Below are positions 36,901 through 54,490 of a DNA stretch of 64,000 nt, one piece after another (positions within the stretch are counted from its first letter, which is position 1; every line of letters starts with the position of its first letter). This DNA comes from Lysobacterales bacterium 15-68-25 (GTDB taxonomy: Bacteria > Pseudomonadota > Gammaproteobacteria > Xanthomonadales > Rhodanobacteraceae). The notes under the pieces were generated by a model. The model was given only the letters and a program-made list of their open reading frames with translations, did not search any database and had not been told where the DNA came from. A program made the translations under genes and the position numbers. The stretch is from positions 62,001-126,000 of the forward strand of contig NCKB01000008.1 of the NCBI GenBank assembly GCA_002279065.1, given 5' to 3'.

Positions 36901-36974
36901 AGCCGACCTACATCACGTTGCCGATCAGCACGATCCCGGTCAGCGATCCGACGCCGTATACGCCGGGCGGATGA
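33957..36974 (+). CDS. Membrane-anchored heparinase II/III-like protein (putative polysaccharide lyase)
   Basis: 1,005 residues. One N-terminal transmembrane helix (about 38-58) is followed by a long Ala/Pro/Ser-rich low-complexity linker (about 65-220). An alpha-helical toroid domain from AAHPRMILD (about 225) comes next, then a beta-sandwich with the heparinase II/III-type block ARSDWTTAAVWMSFRAGP and YDQGSLALVRG. This is the architecture of uronic-acid polysaccharide lyases, so it may trim the locus product in the periplasm. Catalytic residues cannot be assigned with certainty. GAGG precedes ATG 33957. The C terminus has no PEP-CTERM signal. Confidence 0.65.
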   Translation: MSKRPQQPGHTHDSHAVSTRHGSRGTGGWPRGPRIGAGVALALAVVFAVGGMVRPDLVVPRAWRGTAPAVVARAASVAPASAPAVATAPEASPDAVSGIAMPPPAASVESASGRASFIARSGKLLERYAEAVTPVGGDAGLPCDSRSGPAMLRNGVLRASTRDDCLPAIAWSRALLPSAASGLGMSISARMMAASAASDGAATGTATPSSGIVAASVGGATPAAVGPAITAAHPRMILDAATLATLRQRAAANTAEWQALKATCDSYIGGTVEYPTGNAYPDKPNLGSGYQGEDYLPALLAEAMCYQVLRSTNATLAAIYGAKAVDILVKMSSPFGSGGQGTDPCTDSGYGIRFYGVGFGLGYDWLYELLSASQRTQVYSTANAWLTAWEQPNGCADFEYAHPQSNYFAGYFHAKAVIAIGTYGDNPSAPAEWDDWYGNQFTARVLPYYRLHLTGGGWPEGFANYATLGILNMSLPAREVKTATGVDLVRASTPYTYPTDNAAYLMHFTWPSRGYIDDRDTNRSSGTTPDPGTAPLGLFQQVFGEIQYWGAPNAAVFRQYLNEVSAATSGFSPAPPWLAFLENDPNAATAAVSSLPLSYLASGMDAVSARSDWTTAAVWMSFRAGPYVNNPAQGEEYYDQGSLALVRGATPLLLNATGWLVHEPSGSADESRVYDDNYGSFNGTPYLGNRQIYNVFYVRNMSGSTVLNAYGQDARTTEDNAVRTAVTAFEDGADYVYLRASHLEDMYRASGGSLGQGVTAWSREITYLRPGRFVVHDRTTASSASLDQYMAWHFPASPAKQATASGGARFDVTYNGTYAGAMTVVTPVNPLTTTLAMYPASSPTKAWQVQVRPATAAAGNQWLTVFDLSGSAGAAASASPVTINQGSVVGVRLASSDGVNVVINSAGTPDTPISGTIAYFVPAEAAHHLVTELAPFTGYSITTAAQGSGRVVTIAPGGTFTSSGKGVLDFYVTGTGAVQLTKPTYITLPISTIPVSDPTPYTPGG

Positions 36975-37288
36975 CTCGCCACCCGTTCCGGTTGCACTGA
37001 CGCAGGGCGACACCGTCGTCGCGCGGCCGCCTGCGGAGCGCAGCCTGCTGCCGGCGCCTGCCGCAGGCCGCGACGAGGCGGGCTTCCGGCGGTGTCCCGT
37101 TCTCGGCATGCGGTTCGGGCAGGGCGGATGGTCATGCTGTTCCTGCCGGTTCCGGTGCCTGCCGGGTCGGCGGTGCGGTGTGAGTCTGACGGTTTGCGCC
37201 AAATAGTGAGATGCTTGTCACGGAATACGGATAATTTCTGCTGTATGGCGTCAGGGCTTGCGGGCTGGCTGGCGCCAAGGGGGTACGA
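36975..37288 (+). other. Intergenic region before the tandem JmjC genes
   Basis: 314 bases without a convincing gene. It is less GC-rich near 37195-37245, where GATAAT (37230-37235) could be a -10 box without a good -35. A ribosome site AAGGGGG lies before ATG 37289. A promoter here would allow the JmjC and megasynthase genes to be expressed apart from the upstream genes. Confidence 0.35.
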
Positions 37289-38275
37289 ATGGCAGGCCTG
37301 GATGTCGTCGACGCGTCGAAGCCGGACGCGATGTCGCAAATGCAAACGGACGATCTGCCGCCGGTGGATCGGGTCGAAGGGCTTGGGGTGGATGAGTTCG
37401 TGGCGCGCTACCGCTTGCCGCGCAGGCCGGTGGTGCTGGTCGATGCCCTGAGGCACTGGCCGGCCAGCGGCCGGTACACGCCCGAATTCTTCGCACGTGA
37501 ACATGGCCAGCTGGAGATCCGCTGTGCGGGCAAGTCCTACCGGTTGGCCGACGCGCTGTCGCTGCAGGACCAGGCGACGGAAGGCCATCCCGGCCCCTAT
37601 CCATGCACGCTGAAGGACGCCAGGGCGTTTGTCAGGGACATCATGCCCCGGCTGCCCTGGGCGCTGCCCAACCGCCATACCCACCCGCTGGTGCCGGAGC
37701 TGATCTTCAACTCGATCAGCCACATCGACATCTTCTTCGGCGGGGCCGGCAACCAGTTCCCGTTTCCGCACTACGACTACCTGCGCATGCACGGCTGGGT
37801 CGCCCAGCTCTACGGGGACAAGGAAATGACCCTGTACGAGCCGGGCCAGGAACACCTGATGTACGTCGACCCGCAGCGCCCCTGGCGCTCGGTCATGGAA
37901 TACGCCGACCAGCCCGACTACGAGCGCTACCCGCTGTTCCGGCAGGTGCGCAGCCGCAAGGTGGTGGTGCGCGCCGGCGAGGCGCTGTTCATTCCCTGCG
38001 GCACCTGGCACACCGCGCGCTGTCTGGATCCCGGCATCAGCGTGCTGTTCGACCAGCTGGAGGCGAGCAACTGGCGCGAGTTCATCGGCGAGGTGGTGGG
38101 GTTGCGCCGGCGTGCCGGCCAGCCGGTGAAGGCGGCGGTGATCGGCGCCTACCTGCGGCTGCTTGGACCGCTGCTCGGCCTCGCCGAGCGGTTCGGTGCC
38201 AATCGGCGTGCCGACTGGGGCGTGCCGACGGCCGCCGATGAGGGATCGATGCTGCGCGGGGCGACCGGCGCGTGA
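37289..38275 (+). CDS. JmjC/cupin-8 family protein 1 (putative Fe(II)/2-oxoglutarate hydroxylase)
   Basis: 328 residues of the cupin-8 (JmjC-like) family. The Fe(II) facial triad is visible as H161-x-D163 in FPHYDY and H241 in GTWHTAR; K178 in GDKEM may bind 2-oxoglutarate. Family members hydroxylate amino acids in proteins or peptides, so the most economical role is hydroxylation of a residue made or held by the adjacent megasynthase. Other roles, such as glycan tailoring, are open. It is followed at once by a paralogue. Confidence 0.78.
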   Translation: MAGLDVVDASKPDAMSQMQTDDLPPVDRVEGLGVDEFVARYRLPRRPVVLVDALRHWPASGRYTPEFFAREHGQLEIRCAGKSYRLADALSLQDQATEGHPGPYPCTLKDARAFVRDIMPRLPWALPNRHTHPLVPELIFNSISHIDIFFGGAGNQFPFPHYDYLRMHGWVAQLYGDKEMTLYEPGQEHLMYVDPQRPWRSVMEYADQPDYERYPLFRQVRSRKVVVRAGEALFIPCGTWHTARCLDPGISVLFDQLEASNWREFIGEVVGLRRRAGQPVKAAVIGAYLRLLGPLLGLAERFGANRRADWGVPTAADEGSMLRGATGA

Positions 38276-38298
38276 TGCAGACGGAGGGGGAAGGCGTC

Positions 38299-39243
38299 AT
38301 GGCAAGCGAGTGGGCTGCAACGGCCGGGCCGTCGTCGGTGGTCGCCACCACGCAGCCGTTCGTGGAAGTCGAGCGGCGCAGCGGCCTCGGCTACGCCGAG
38401 TTCGTGTCCCGCTACCGGCGGCCGCGCCGGCCGGTGATCCTCACCGACGCGGCCGCCGCCTGGCCGCTGTACGGCCAGGCCAGCCCGGACGACTTCCGCC
38501 GGCGTTTCGCCCAGAAGCCGGTGCGCGTGCGCGGCCGGGACTACCGGCTCGGCGAACTGCTCGACCTGCTGCAGGCATCCACCCCGGACCAGCCCGGGCC
38601 GTACCCGTGCAAGTTCGCCATCGCGGTGGATTTCCCCGAGCTGATCGAGGACGTGGCGCCGCGGTTCGGCTACAGCCTGCCGGACCGGCAGGGCAGCCGG
38701 CTGCTGCCGCAGCGCCTGTTCCACGGCGTCAACAACCTGGAGATCTTCTTCGGCGGACCGGGCGGCGAATTCCCCTACCTGCACTACGACGTGATGCGCC
38801 TGCATGCATGGATCACCCAGCTGCATGGCGACAAGGAGTTCACCGTGTATGCCCCGGGGCAGGAGCACCTGCTCTACGTGAACCCTGAAATCCCCTGGCA
38901 GTCCAGCGTCGAGAACCACCACCACCCCGACTACGAGCGCTATCCGCTGATGCGCCAGGCGGTGTCGCAGAAGATCCTGGTGCGCGCCGGCGAGACGCTG
39001 TTCCTGCCCTGCGGCTGGTGGCACACCGCGCGCAGCCTGACGCCGACCATCTCGGTCGCCTTCGACCAGCTCGGCGCCGACAACTGGCCCGACTTCGTCA
39101 GCGACGTGGTGGCCGAGCGGCGACGCCTCGGCGTGGGGGCCAAGGGCGAGTTGCTGGGCGCGTACCTGCGCGCCGCCGGAGTGCTGATGCGCGTCGCCGA
39201 GTGCTTCGGCGCGCACCGCCGCACGCGCTGGGGCGACCGGTGA
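38299..39243 (+). CDS. JmjC/cupin-8 family protein 2 (paralogue)
   Basis: 314 residues, clearly similar to the previous protein along its length (shared blocks RRPVxL, PGPYPC, IFFGGxG, HGDKExTxYxPGQEHL, PDYERYPL, WHTAR). Fe(II) ligands are H162-x-D164 and H242. ATG 38299 is preferred because GGAGGGGGAAGG lies right before it; in-frame starts at 38272 (GTG) and 38275 (ATG) would overlap the previous stop. Retention of both complete iron sites suggests two distinct hydroxylations rather than one redundant copy. The 165 bases after it hold no gene. Confidence 0.78.
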   Translation: MASEWAATAGPSSVVATTQPFVEVERRSGLGYAEFVSRYRRPRRPVILTDAAAAWPLYGQASPDDFRRRFAQKPVRVRGRDYRLGELLDLLQASTPDQPGPYPCKFAIAVDFPELIEDVAPRFGYSLPDRQGSRLLPQRLFHGVNNLEIFFGGPGGEFPYLHYDVMRLHAWITQLHGDKEFTVYAPGQEHLLYVNPEIPWQSSVENHHHPDYERYPLMRQAVSQKILVRAGETLFLPCGWWHTARSLTPTISVAFDQLGADNWPDFVSDVVAERRRLGVGAKGELLGAYLRAAGVLMRVAECFGAHRRTRWGDR

Positions 39244-39408
39244 ACGCGGCCTGCCGGCGGCCGGCGCGGTACGCGTCCCGGTGGCTGGTTGCCGGATGCT
39301 GATGGACGGAACGGTGGGGCGGACGATGCACGTGGCGGACGCAAGGGCAGGGAAGGCGCGGGGCAGACGGCTCCATGCCGCGTGCGGCTGTCCGGGAGGG
39401 ACGGCCCG

Positions 39409-49082
<9,674 letters not shown>

Positions 49083-49086
<4 letters not shown>

Positions 49087-50210
49087 TCTTTCTGCATGGG
49101 CTGTTCTGGCTGTGCGCACTGGCGCTGCTCCATACCTTCGTCGGCTATCCGCTGATGGTGGTGGCGCAGGCCCGCTGGCGTGCGCGCCCGGTGCACCGGA
49201 CCGCATGGACTCCGACGGTCTCGGCGGTCGTCGCCGTGCATAACGGCGCCGCCGAGGTGGAGGCGCGGCTGGCCAACCTGGCCGCGCTGGACTACCCGCC
49301 CGGGCTGCTCGACATCGTGGTGGTCTGCGACGGCTGCGGGGACGACAGCGCCGAGCGCTGCCGGCGGCTGGGAGACGAGCGGCTGCAGGTGCTGGAGTTC
49401 AGTCGCCGGCGCGGCAAGGCGGCCTGCCTCAACGACGCCGTCGGAGCCGCACGGGGTGAGGTGCTGCTGATGCTGGACGTGCGCCAGCGGCTCGAGCCGC
49501 AAGCATTGCGCGAACTGGTTGCCTGCCTGGCCGATCCGGCGGTCGGCGTGGTCGGCGGCGAGCTGTGCTTCGAGGATCCGCAGTCCGGCTTCGCCCGCAG
49601 TGTCGATGCCTACTGGCGCTATGAGACGCTGATCCGGCGTAGCGAGAGCGCCTCCGGTTCGATGATCGGCGTCAGTGGTGCGCTCTATGCGATGCGCCGC
49701 GAGGTGTTCCAGCCGCTGCCCGAGGGCACCGTGCTGGACGACGTGCTGGTGCCGATGCGTGCTGCGCGTGCCGGCTGGCGCGTGGTGTTCGAGCCGCGCG
49801 CGCGAGCCTGGGATCGGCCGTCGACCCAGCCGGCGCAGGAGCAGCGTCGCAAGATCCGCACGCTGGCCGGCAATTTCCAGCTGGTGCAGCTGGCGCCGTG
49901 GCTGTTGAGTCCGACGCGCAATCCGCTCTGGTTCCGCTTCGCAAGCCACAAGCTGCTGCGCTTGCTGGCACCCTGGCTGGTGCTGCTGCTGGCGCTCAGC
50001 TCGGCGCTGCTGGCGACCACGTCCCTGCTATGCGCGATCACGCTCGCCGCGCTGCTGGCAGGCGTGGCGATGGTGCTTGCCGCGAAGCTGGCGCCCGCGG
50101 TCGGGCGCTGGCTGCCGGTGCGACTGAGCGTGGCCTTTTTCTACATGAACGCGTACGCGGCGATGGCGCTGCTGACCTTCGCGCGCAACCGGAGACTGCA
50201 TCTGTGGTGA
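49083..50210 (+). CDS. Membrane GT2 glycosyltransferase
   Basis: 375 residues. An N-terminal membrane helix is followed by a GT-A domain (about 45-270) with VSAVVAVHNG, VVVCDGCGDD and MLDVRQRLEP (metal-binding Asp), an acidic LDDVLV segment for the base, and QEQRRKIR as the QxxRW-like site. Three C-terminal helices complete a processive-type GT2 topology. It should add a sugar to the lipid-linked repeat unit at the inner membrane. ATGA overlap with the megasynthase stop makes co-translation likely. Confidence 0.85.
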
Positions 50211-50292
50211 GGGTTTTCCAGTCGGGATCGGCGGAGCTGCGTACGCGGGGAGCGTCGCGAGGTCGCGGCCCATCCGCCTGTCGGGGGCCGGC

Positions 50293-51558
50293 ATGCTTCC
50301 GCTGATCGTCCTGTACCTGTCGCTGACCATCCTGCGTCCGCAGGACTACATCCCGTCGCTGACCGGGGTACCGCTGCTGCCGGCGGTGCTCGGGCTGGCC
50401 CTGCTGGCCTGGCTGCCGTCGCGGCAGAAGAGCTTCGAGGCGCCGCACTACGCGCTGCTGCCGGTGTTCCTGGTCGCGCTGATGATGTCCGAGGTGGCGG
50501 TGGGCTGGATGGGCGGCGCGCTGGAGCAGTTGACCGGTTTCGCGCCGGTGATCGTCGCTTTCGTCGTGCTCTCAACGGCCGTGTCGCCGAACACGCGTCG
50601 CGTGTCCGGCACCTTCGCGGTGTTCGTGCTGTGCTCGTGCGTGCTGGCGCTGCACGGCGTGGAGCAACGGCACACCGGCATCGGCTGGACCGGCATGGGC
50701 CTGTCCGAGGACGGCCGCATCCAGTATGTCGGCATCTTCAACGATCCCAACGACCTCGGCCTGTTGTTCGTCACCGCGCTGCCGATGGCCTTCTACCTGT
50801 ACAGCCAGGCGCGGTTCCTCAAGCGGCTGGCCTGGCTGGCCTGCGCCGGACTGCTGCTGTACGGCGTCTACCTGACCAACTCGCGCGGCGCGATGCTGGC
50901 GGTGCTGGTGGAGGGCGGCATCTACATCTGGATGCGGCGCGGCATGGTGGTGGCCGGCACGCTCGGCGTGATCGGCTTGGGCGCGATGCGCCTGCTGTCC
51001 TCGCGCATGGACGAGCTGGATGCCGGCGAGGACTCGGCCGCCGGGCGCGTCGATGCGTGGTACGAGGGCCTGCACATGTTCACTTCGCATCCCCTGTTCG
51101 GCGTCGGCGCGGGCAACTTCACCGACTACAACTACCTCACCGCGCACAACTCCTTCATCCTGGTGCTGGCCGAGACCGGCTTTTTCGGCTACGTCACCTG
51201 GCTGGCCTTTGTCGGCTACAGCTTCCTGATGATGCGGCAGATCCTGCGTTACCAGCCGGGCCAGGAGGTGCTGGCGCGCGAGGACGTGGACTGGCCGGGC
51301 GAGCAGGCGATCGCCCGCACGCTGCTGCTTTCGCTGTGCGGACTGTTCGCCGCGGCCTTCTTCCTCAGCCGCAGCTACACGATCATCCTTTACCTGACCA
51401 TCGCGATCGTGGTGGGAGCCTATGTGGGTGCGCGTCGACGCGTGCCCGAGTTGCCGCCGCTGCGCCTGTCCGATTCCTGGTGGACATGGATCCCGGCGGC
51501 GGTGGGCAGCATCGCGTTCTTCTTCGTCCTCGTCGCCGTCCTGTTGCGTACCTCATGA
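50293..51558 (+). CDS. O-antigen polymerase/ligase family membrane protein
   Basis: 421 residues with about ten transmembrane helices and the Wzy/WaaL-type periplasmic loop: NDPNDLGLLFV, then GRVDAWYEGLHMFTSHPLFGVGAGNF and TAHNSFILVLAETG. Repeat-unit polymerisation or ligation on the periplasmic face is the expected role. The sequence style recalls TIGR03097, the exosortase-A-associated O-ligase, but that cannot be confirmed by eye. The 82-base gap before it is the largest break in the downstream gene chain. Confidence 0.82.
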   Translation: MLPLIVLYLSLTILRPQDYIPSLTGVPLLPAVLGLALLAWLPSRQKSFEAPHYALLPVFLVALMMSEVAVGWMGGALEQLTGFAPVIVAFVVLSTAVSPNTRRVSGTFAVFVLCSCVLALHGVEQRHTGIGWTGMGLSEDGRIQYVGIFNDPNDLGLLFVTALPMAFYLYSQARFLKRLAWLACAGLLLYGVYLTNSRGAMLAVLVEGGIYIWMRRGMVVAGTLGVIGLGAMRLLSSRMDELDAGEDSAAGRVDAWYEGLHMFTSHPLFGVGAGNFTDYNYLTAHNSFILVLAETGFFGYVTWLAFVGYSFLMMRQILRYQPGQEVLAREDVDWPGEQAIARTLLLSLCGLFAAAFFLSRSYTIILYLTIAIVVGAYVGARRRVPELPPLRLSDSWWTWIPAAVGSIAFFFVLVAVLLRTS

Positions 51559-53105
51559 ACGATCGTCGCCTCACGCTCCGCAACACGCTGTTCTCGTCGA
51601 TCGGGATCTACGCCGAGTACTTCCTCGGCATGGTCGCGGCGATCATCATCGCGCGCCATCTGGGGCCGAACCACTACGGCATCTACAGCATGTTCATCTG
51701 GTTCGCCGCGATCGGCATCGTGGTGACCAACTCGGGCATCACCACCGGCGTGATCAAGTTCATCTCCGAGTTCCGCGGCAGCGGGCGCGAGGCGATGATC
51801 CATCCCCTGCTCACCTACATGCGACGCGTGCAGGCCTGGCACATGGTGCTGGTGATCGGCGCGGCGGCGGCCGGGCTGGCCCTGGCCGGGCAGCACTTGC
51901 CGCACACGCCCAACCTGGCCGAGGCCATCCTGCTCGCCGCGGCGGTGGCGATGCGTGCCCCGTACATGTTCAACATCGCCATCGCCAAGGGCTTCGAGGC
52001 GTTCGATGCCACCGCGAAGGTGTCGATGCTGGCCGCGCCGCTGAACCTGCTGCTGGTCGTCGGTGCGGTGCTGGCGGGCGCACCGATGTTCTGGTTCCTG
52101 GTGGTCTATGCCGGCTCCAGCGGAATCTTCCTCGCCAGTTCGGCGCTGCAGGCGCGACGGCTGCTGGCGAAGGTGCCGATGGCGCAGCCGATGCCGGACG
52201 AGCTGCGCCAGCGCGTGCGCCACCATCTGCGGGTGGTCTCGGTGACAGTGGTGGTGGGCTTCCTGATCGCCAGCGACGTGGAGATCGTGTTCCTGAACAC
52301 GTTCGCCACGGCCAGCGACGCGGGTTACTTCAAGGTCGCCTACCAGCTCGCCACCGGCATGATGCTGCTGGTGCCGGGGGTGTTCGGCGCGGTGCTGCTG
52401 CCGATGATGTCCAAGGCGCTCAGCCGTGGCCGCGACCTGGCCGCGCAGCGCTTCGTCGCGGTGACCGTGTACCTGGTGATGCTGTCCGCACCGGTGGTGG
52501 TGTTCGGCATGTGCTTCGCCGGCCCGATCATCCGCCTGCTGTACGGCACCACCTATGCCGCGGCGGCGCCGGTGTTCGCGGTGGCGATCCTGGCCAGCGC
52601 CCTGTCCACCGCCAACCAGGGCGCGATCAGCCTGCTGGTGAGCGCGGACCGCCAGCGCACCATCCTGCTGATGACCGTGCTGTTCGGCACGATCAAGCTG
52701 TCGCTGGATGCCCTGCTGATCCACCAGTACGCCCTGCGCGGTGCGGTGGTGGCGATCCTCACCGAGGCGGCGACGAGCACCCTGTCCTATGTGCTGGTGG
52801 CGCTGCGGGTGAGCGGGGCGCGGATGGACGTGCGCCGGCTCGGCGCGGTGCTGCTGGCCTCGGTGGGCGCCGCCTGCGTCTCGCTGCCTGTGCTGGTGCT
52901 GGAGGTGCCCGCGTTGGTCAGCGTGCTGCTCGGCGGCATCATGGTGCTGCTGAGCTATGGCGTGCTGACCCTGCTGCTGCCGTGCTGGAGCAGCGGCGAC
53001 ATCGCCCAGCTGCAGGAACTGCATCGACGCTTCGCGAACGGCTGGCCGGGGCCGCTGCGCCGGCTGCTGCAACACGCGGGTGCCCGCGCGGAGCGTGCGT
53101 CGTGA
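51555..53105 (+). CDS. Oligosaccharide flippase (Wzx/MATE-like)
   Basis: 516 residues with 12-14 transmembrane helices. The N terminus carries the polysaccharide-transporter signature (NTLFSSIGIYAEYFLG and ARHLGPNHYGIYSMF), and the middle has SDAGYFKVAYQLATG, as in Wzx/RfbX proteins. It should translocate undecaprenyl-linked repeat units to the periplasm for the polymerase just upstream. Start overlaps the previous stop by four bases. Any decorating group added by the megasynthase would have to be attached before or after this step. Confidence 0.88.
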   Translation: MNDRRLTLRNTLFSSIGIYAEYFLGMVAAIIIARHLGPNHYGIYSMFIWFAAIGIVVTNSGITTGVIKFISEFRGSGREAMIHPLLTYMRRVQAWHMVLVIGAAAAGLALAGQHLPHTPNLAEAILLAAAVAMRAPYMFNIAIAKGFEAFDATAKVSMLAAPLNLLLVVGAVLAGAPMFWFLVVYAGSSGIFLASSALQARRLLAKVPMAQPMPDELRQRVRHHLRVVSVTVVVGFLIASDVEIVFLNTFATASDAGYFKVAYQLATGMMLLVPGVFGAVLLPMMSKALSRGRDLAAQRFVAVTVYLVMLSAPVVVFGMCFAGPIIRLLYGTTYAAAAPVFAVAILASALSTANQGAISLLVSADRQRTILLMTVLFGTIKLSLDALLIHQYALRGAVVAILTEAATSTLSYVLVALRVSGARMDVRRLGAVLLASVGAACVSLPVLVLEVPALVSVLLGGIMVLLSYGVLTLLLPCWSSGDIAQLQELHRRFANGWPGPLRRLLQHAGARAERAS

Positions 53106-54490
53106 GCGCGCCGCTGTTCGCCCGGGCCTACGAACTGGCCTTCCGCCACGTGCTGTTCCCGGCCTACGAGAGCGGCCTGCGCCGCCGGCACACGCTGCGC
53201 TGGCTGGCCGGGTACGAGCGCGACCAGTGGCTGTCGGTCGACGAGGTGCAGGCGCTGCAGTGGCAGCGTCTGAAGGCCTTGCTGGAGCACTGCTACCGCG
53301 AGGTGCCGTTCTACCGCGAGCGCTTCCGCGCGGTCGGCGCGACGCCGGACGACATCCGCAGCCGGGCCGACTACGCGCGCCTGCCGCGGCTGACCAAGGC
53401 CGACATCCGCGCGCATTTCGCCGAGCTGCAGGCGCCGTCGCTGGCTGGGCAGATGGTCTACAAGGCCACCGGTGGTTCCACCGGCGAGCCGCTGCGCTTC
53501 GGCTGCGATCGCGGCAGCAACGATCGGCGCACCGCGGTGATGTGGCGCGGCTACGGCTGGGCCGGCGCGCGCATGGGCCGGCGCACGCTGTACCTGTGGG
53601 GCGGCGCGGTGGGGCAGCCCAGCCGGTCCAAGCTGCTGAAGGACCGCCTCTACAACGCCGCCTTCGCCCGTCGCATGCTCGACAGCTTCGGCATGAGCGA
53701 GGCGACCATGGCCGATTACGCCACGGCGATCGACCGCTACCGCCCGGAGATCATCGTCTCCTACGTCGGACCGCTGGTGCGGCTGGCCGAGTGGATGCTC
53801 GCCACCGGGCGGCGCGTGCATGCACCGGTGGCGATCCTCGGCGCGGCCGAGGCGCTGCACGAGTTCCAGCGCGAGCTGCTGGAGCGCGCGTTCGGCTGCC
53901 CGGCCTTCAACACCTACGGCTGCCGCGAATTCATGCTGGTCGCCGCCGAGTGCGAGGATCGCCACGGCCTGCACGTGAACGCCGACCACCTGCTGGTGGA
54001 GCTTGAGCCGGTGCCCGGCGGGCACGGTCCGGCCGAGGTGGTGGTCACCGACCTTTTCAACTACGGCATGCCGTTCCTGCGCTATGCCAATGGCGATGCG
54101 GCCACGCCGTCCACACGCACCTGTGCCTGTGGACGCGGCCTGCCGCTGGTCGAACGCATCGACGGCCGCGTGCTCGATGCGATCCGCACACCGGCCGGCC
54201 ACGTGCTGCCTGGCGAGTTCTTCCCGCACATGCTCAAGGACGTGCCGGGCGTCGGGCGCTTCCAGCTGGTGCAGCGCCGGCTGGACCGGCTCGACCTGTC
54301 GATCGTGCGTACCGATGGCTTCGACGAGGCCTCGCTGGCCTACATCCGCCGCGAGGTGGGCAAGAAGCTGGGCGACAGCGTGGCGCTGGACGTGCACTTC
54401 GTCGACGACATCCCACTCACCCCCAGCGGCAAGCTGCGGGTGACCGTGTCCGAGCTGCCGCCGGACGCAGATGCCGCGGGGGCGCCATGA
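53102..54490 (+). CDS. PaaK/CapK-like AMP-binding family protein
   Basis: 462 residues of the phenylacetate-CoA ligase (CapK) family. The adenylate-forming core is visible in YKATGGSTGEPLRF, the NTYGCREFM motif, DLFNYGMPFLRYANGD and the C-terminal LTPSGKLRV with its conserved Lys. CapK-like proteins are common in capsule and exopolysaccharide loci, but their reaction is unproven. It might activate an acyl group, or have lost ligase activity. The start is GTG 53102 (GTGA overlap), with GGAG upstream; no nearby ATG fits better. Confidence 0.82.
   Translation: MSAPLFARAYELAFRHVLFPAYESGLRRRHTLRWLAGYERDQWLSVDEVQALQWQRLKALLEHCYREVPFYRERFRAVGATPDDIRSRADYARLPRLTKADIRAHFAELQAPSLAGQMVYKATGGSTGEPLRFGCDRGSNDRRTAVMWRGYGWAGARMGRRTLYLWGGAVGQPSRSKLLKDRLYNAAFARRMLDSFGMSEATMADYATAIDRYRPEIIVSYVGPLVRLAEWMLATGRRVHAPVAILGAAEALHEFQRELLERAFGCPAFNTYGCREFMLVAAECEDRHGLHVNADHLLVELEPVPGGHGPAEVVVTDLFNYGMPFLRYANGDAATPSTRTCACGRGLPLVERIDGRVLDAIRTPAGHVLPGEFFPHMLKDVPGVGRFQLVQRRLDRLDLSIVRTDGFDEASLAYIRREVGKKLGDSVALDVHFVDDIPLTPSGKLRVTVSELPPDADAAGAP

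Noticed and set aside
36900..36974. Possible PEP-CTERM signal at the end of the heparinase-like protein
   Set aside because: The last residues (SDPTPYTPGG) lack a PEP motif, a following hydrophobic helix and a basic tail.
37206..37220. CRP/Clp-type site GTGA...TCAC before the first JmjC gene
   Set aside because: The half-sites are eight bases apart, not the six of the TGTGA-N6-TCACA pattern, and the outer bases do not match.
51420..54397. Long minus-strand frames (551 and 480 codons) opposite the flippase and CapK-like genes
   Set aside because: They mirror the codon pattern of the real genes and have a Gln/His/Arg bias with no membrane or enzyme motif.
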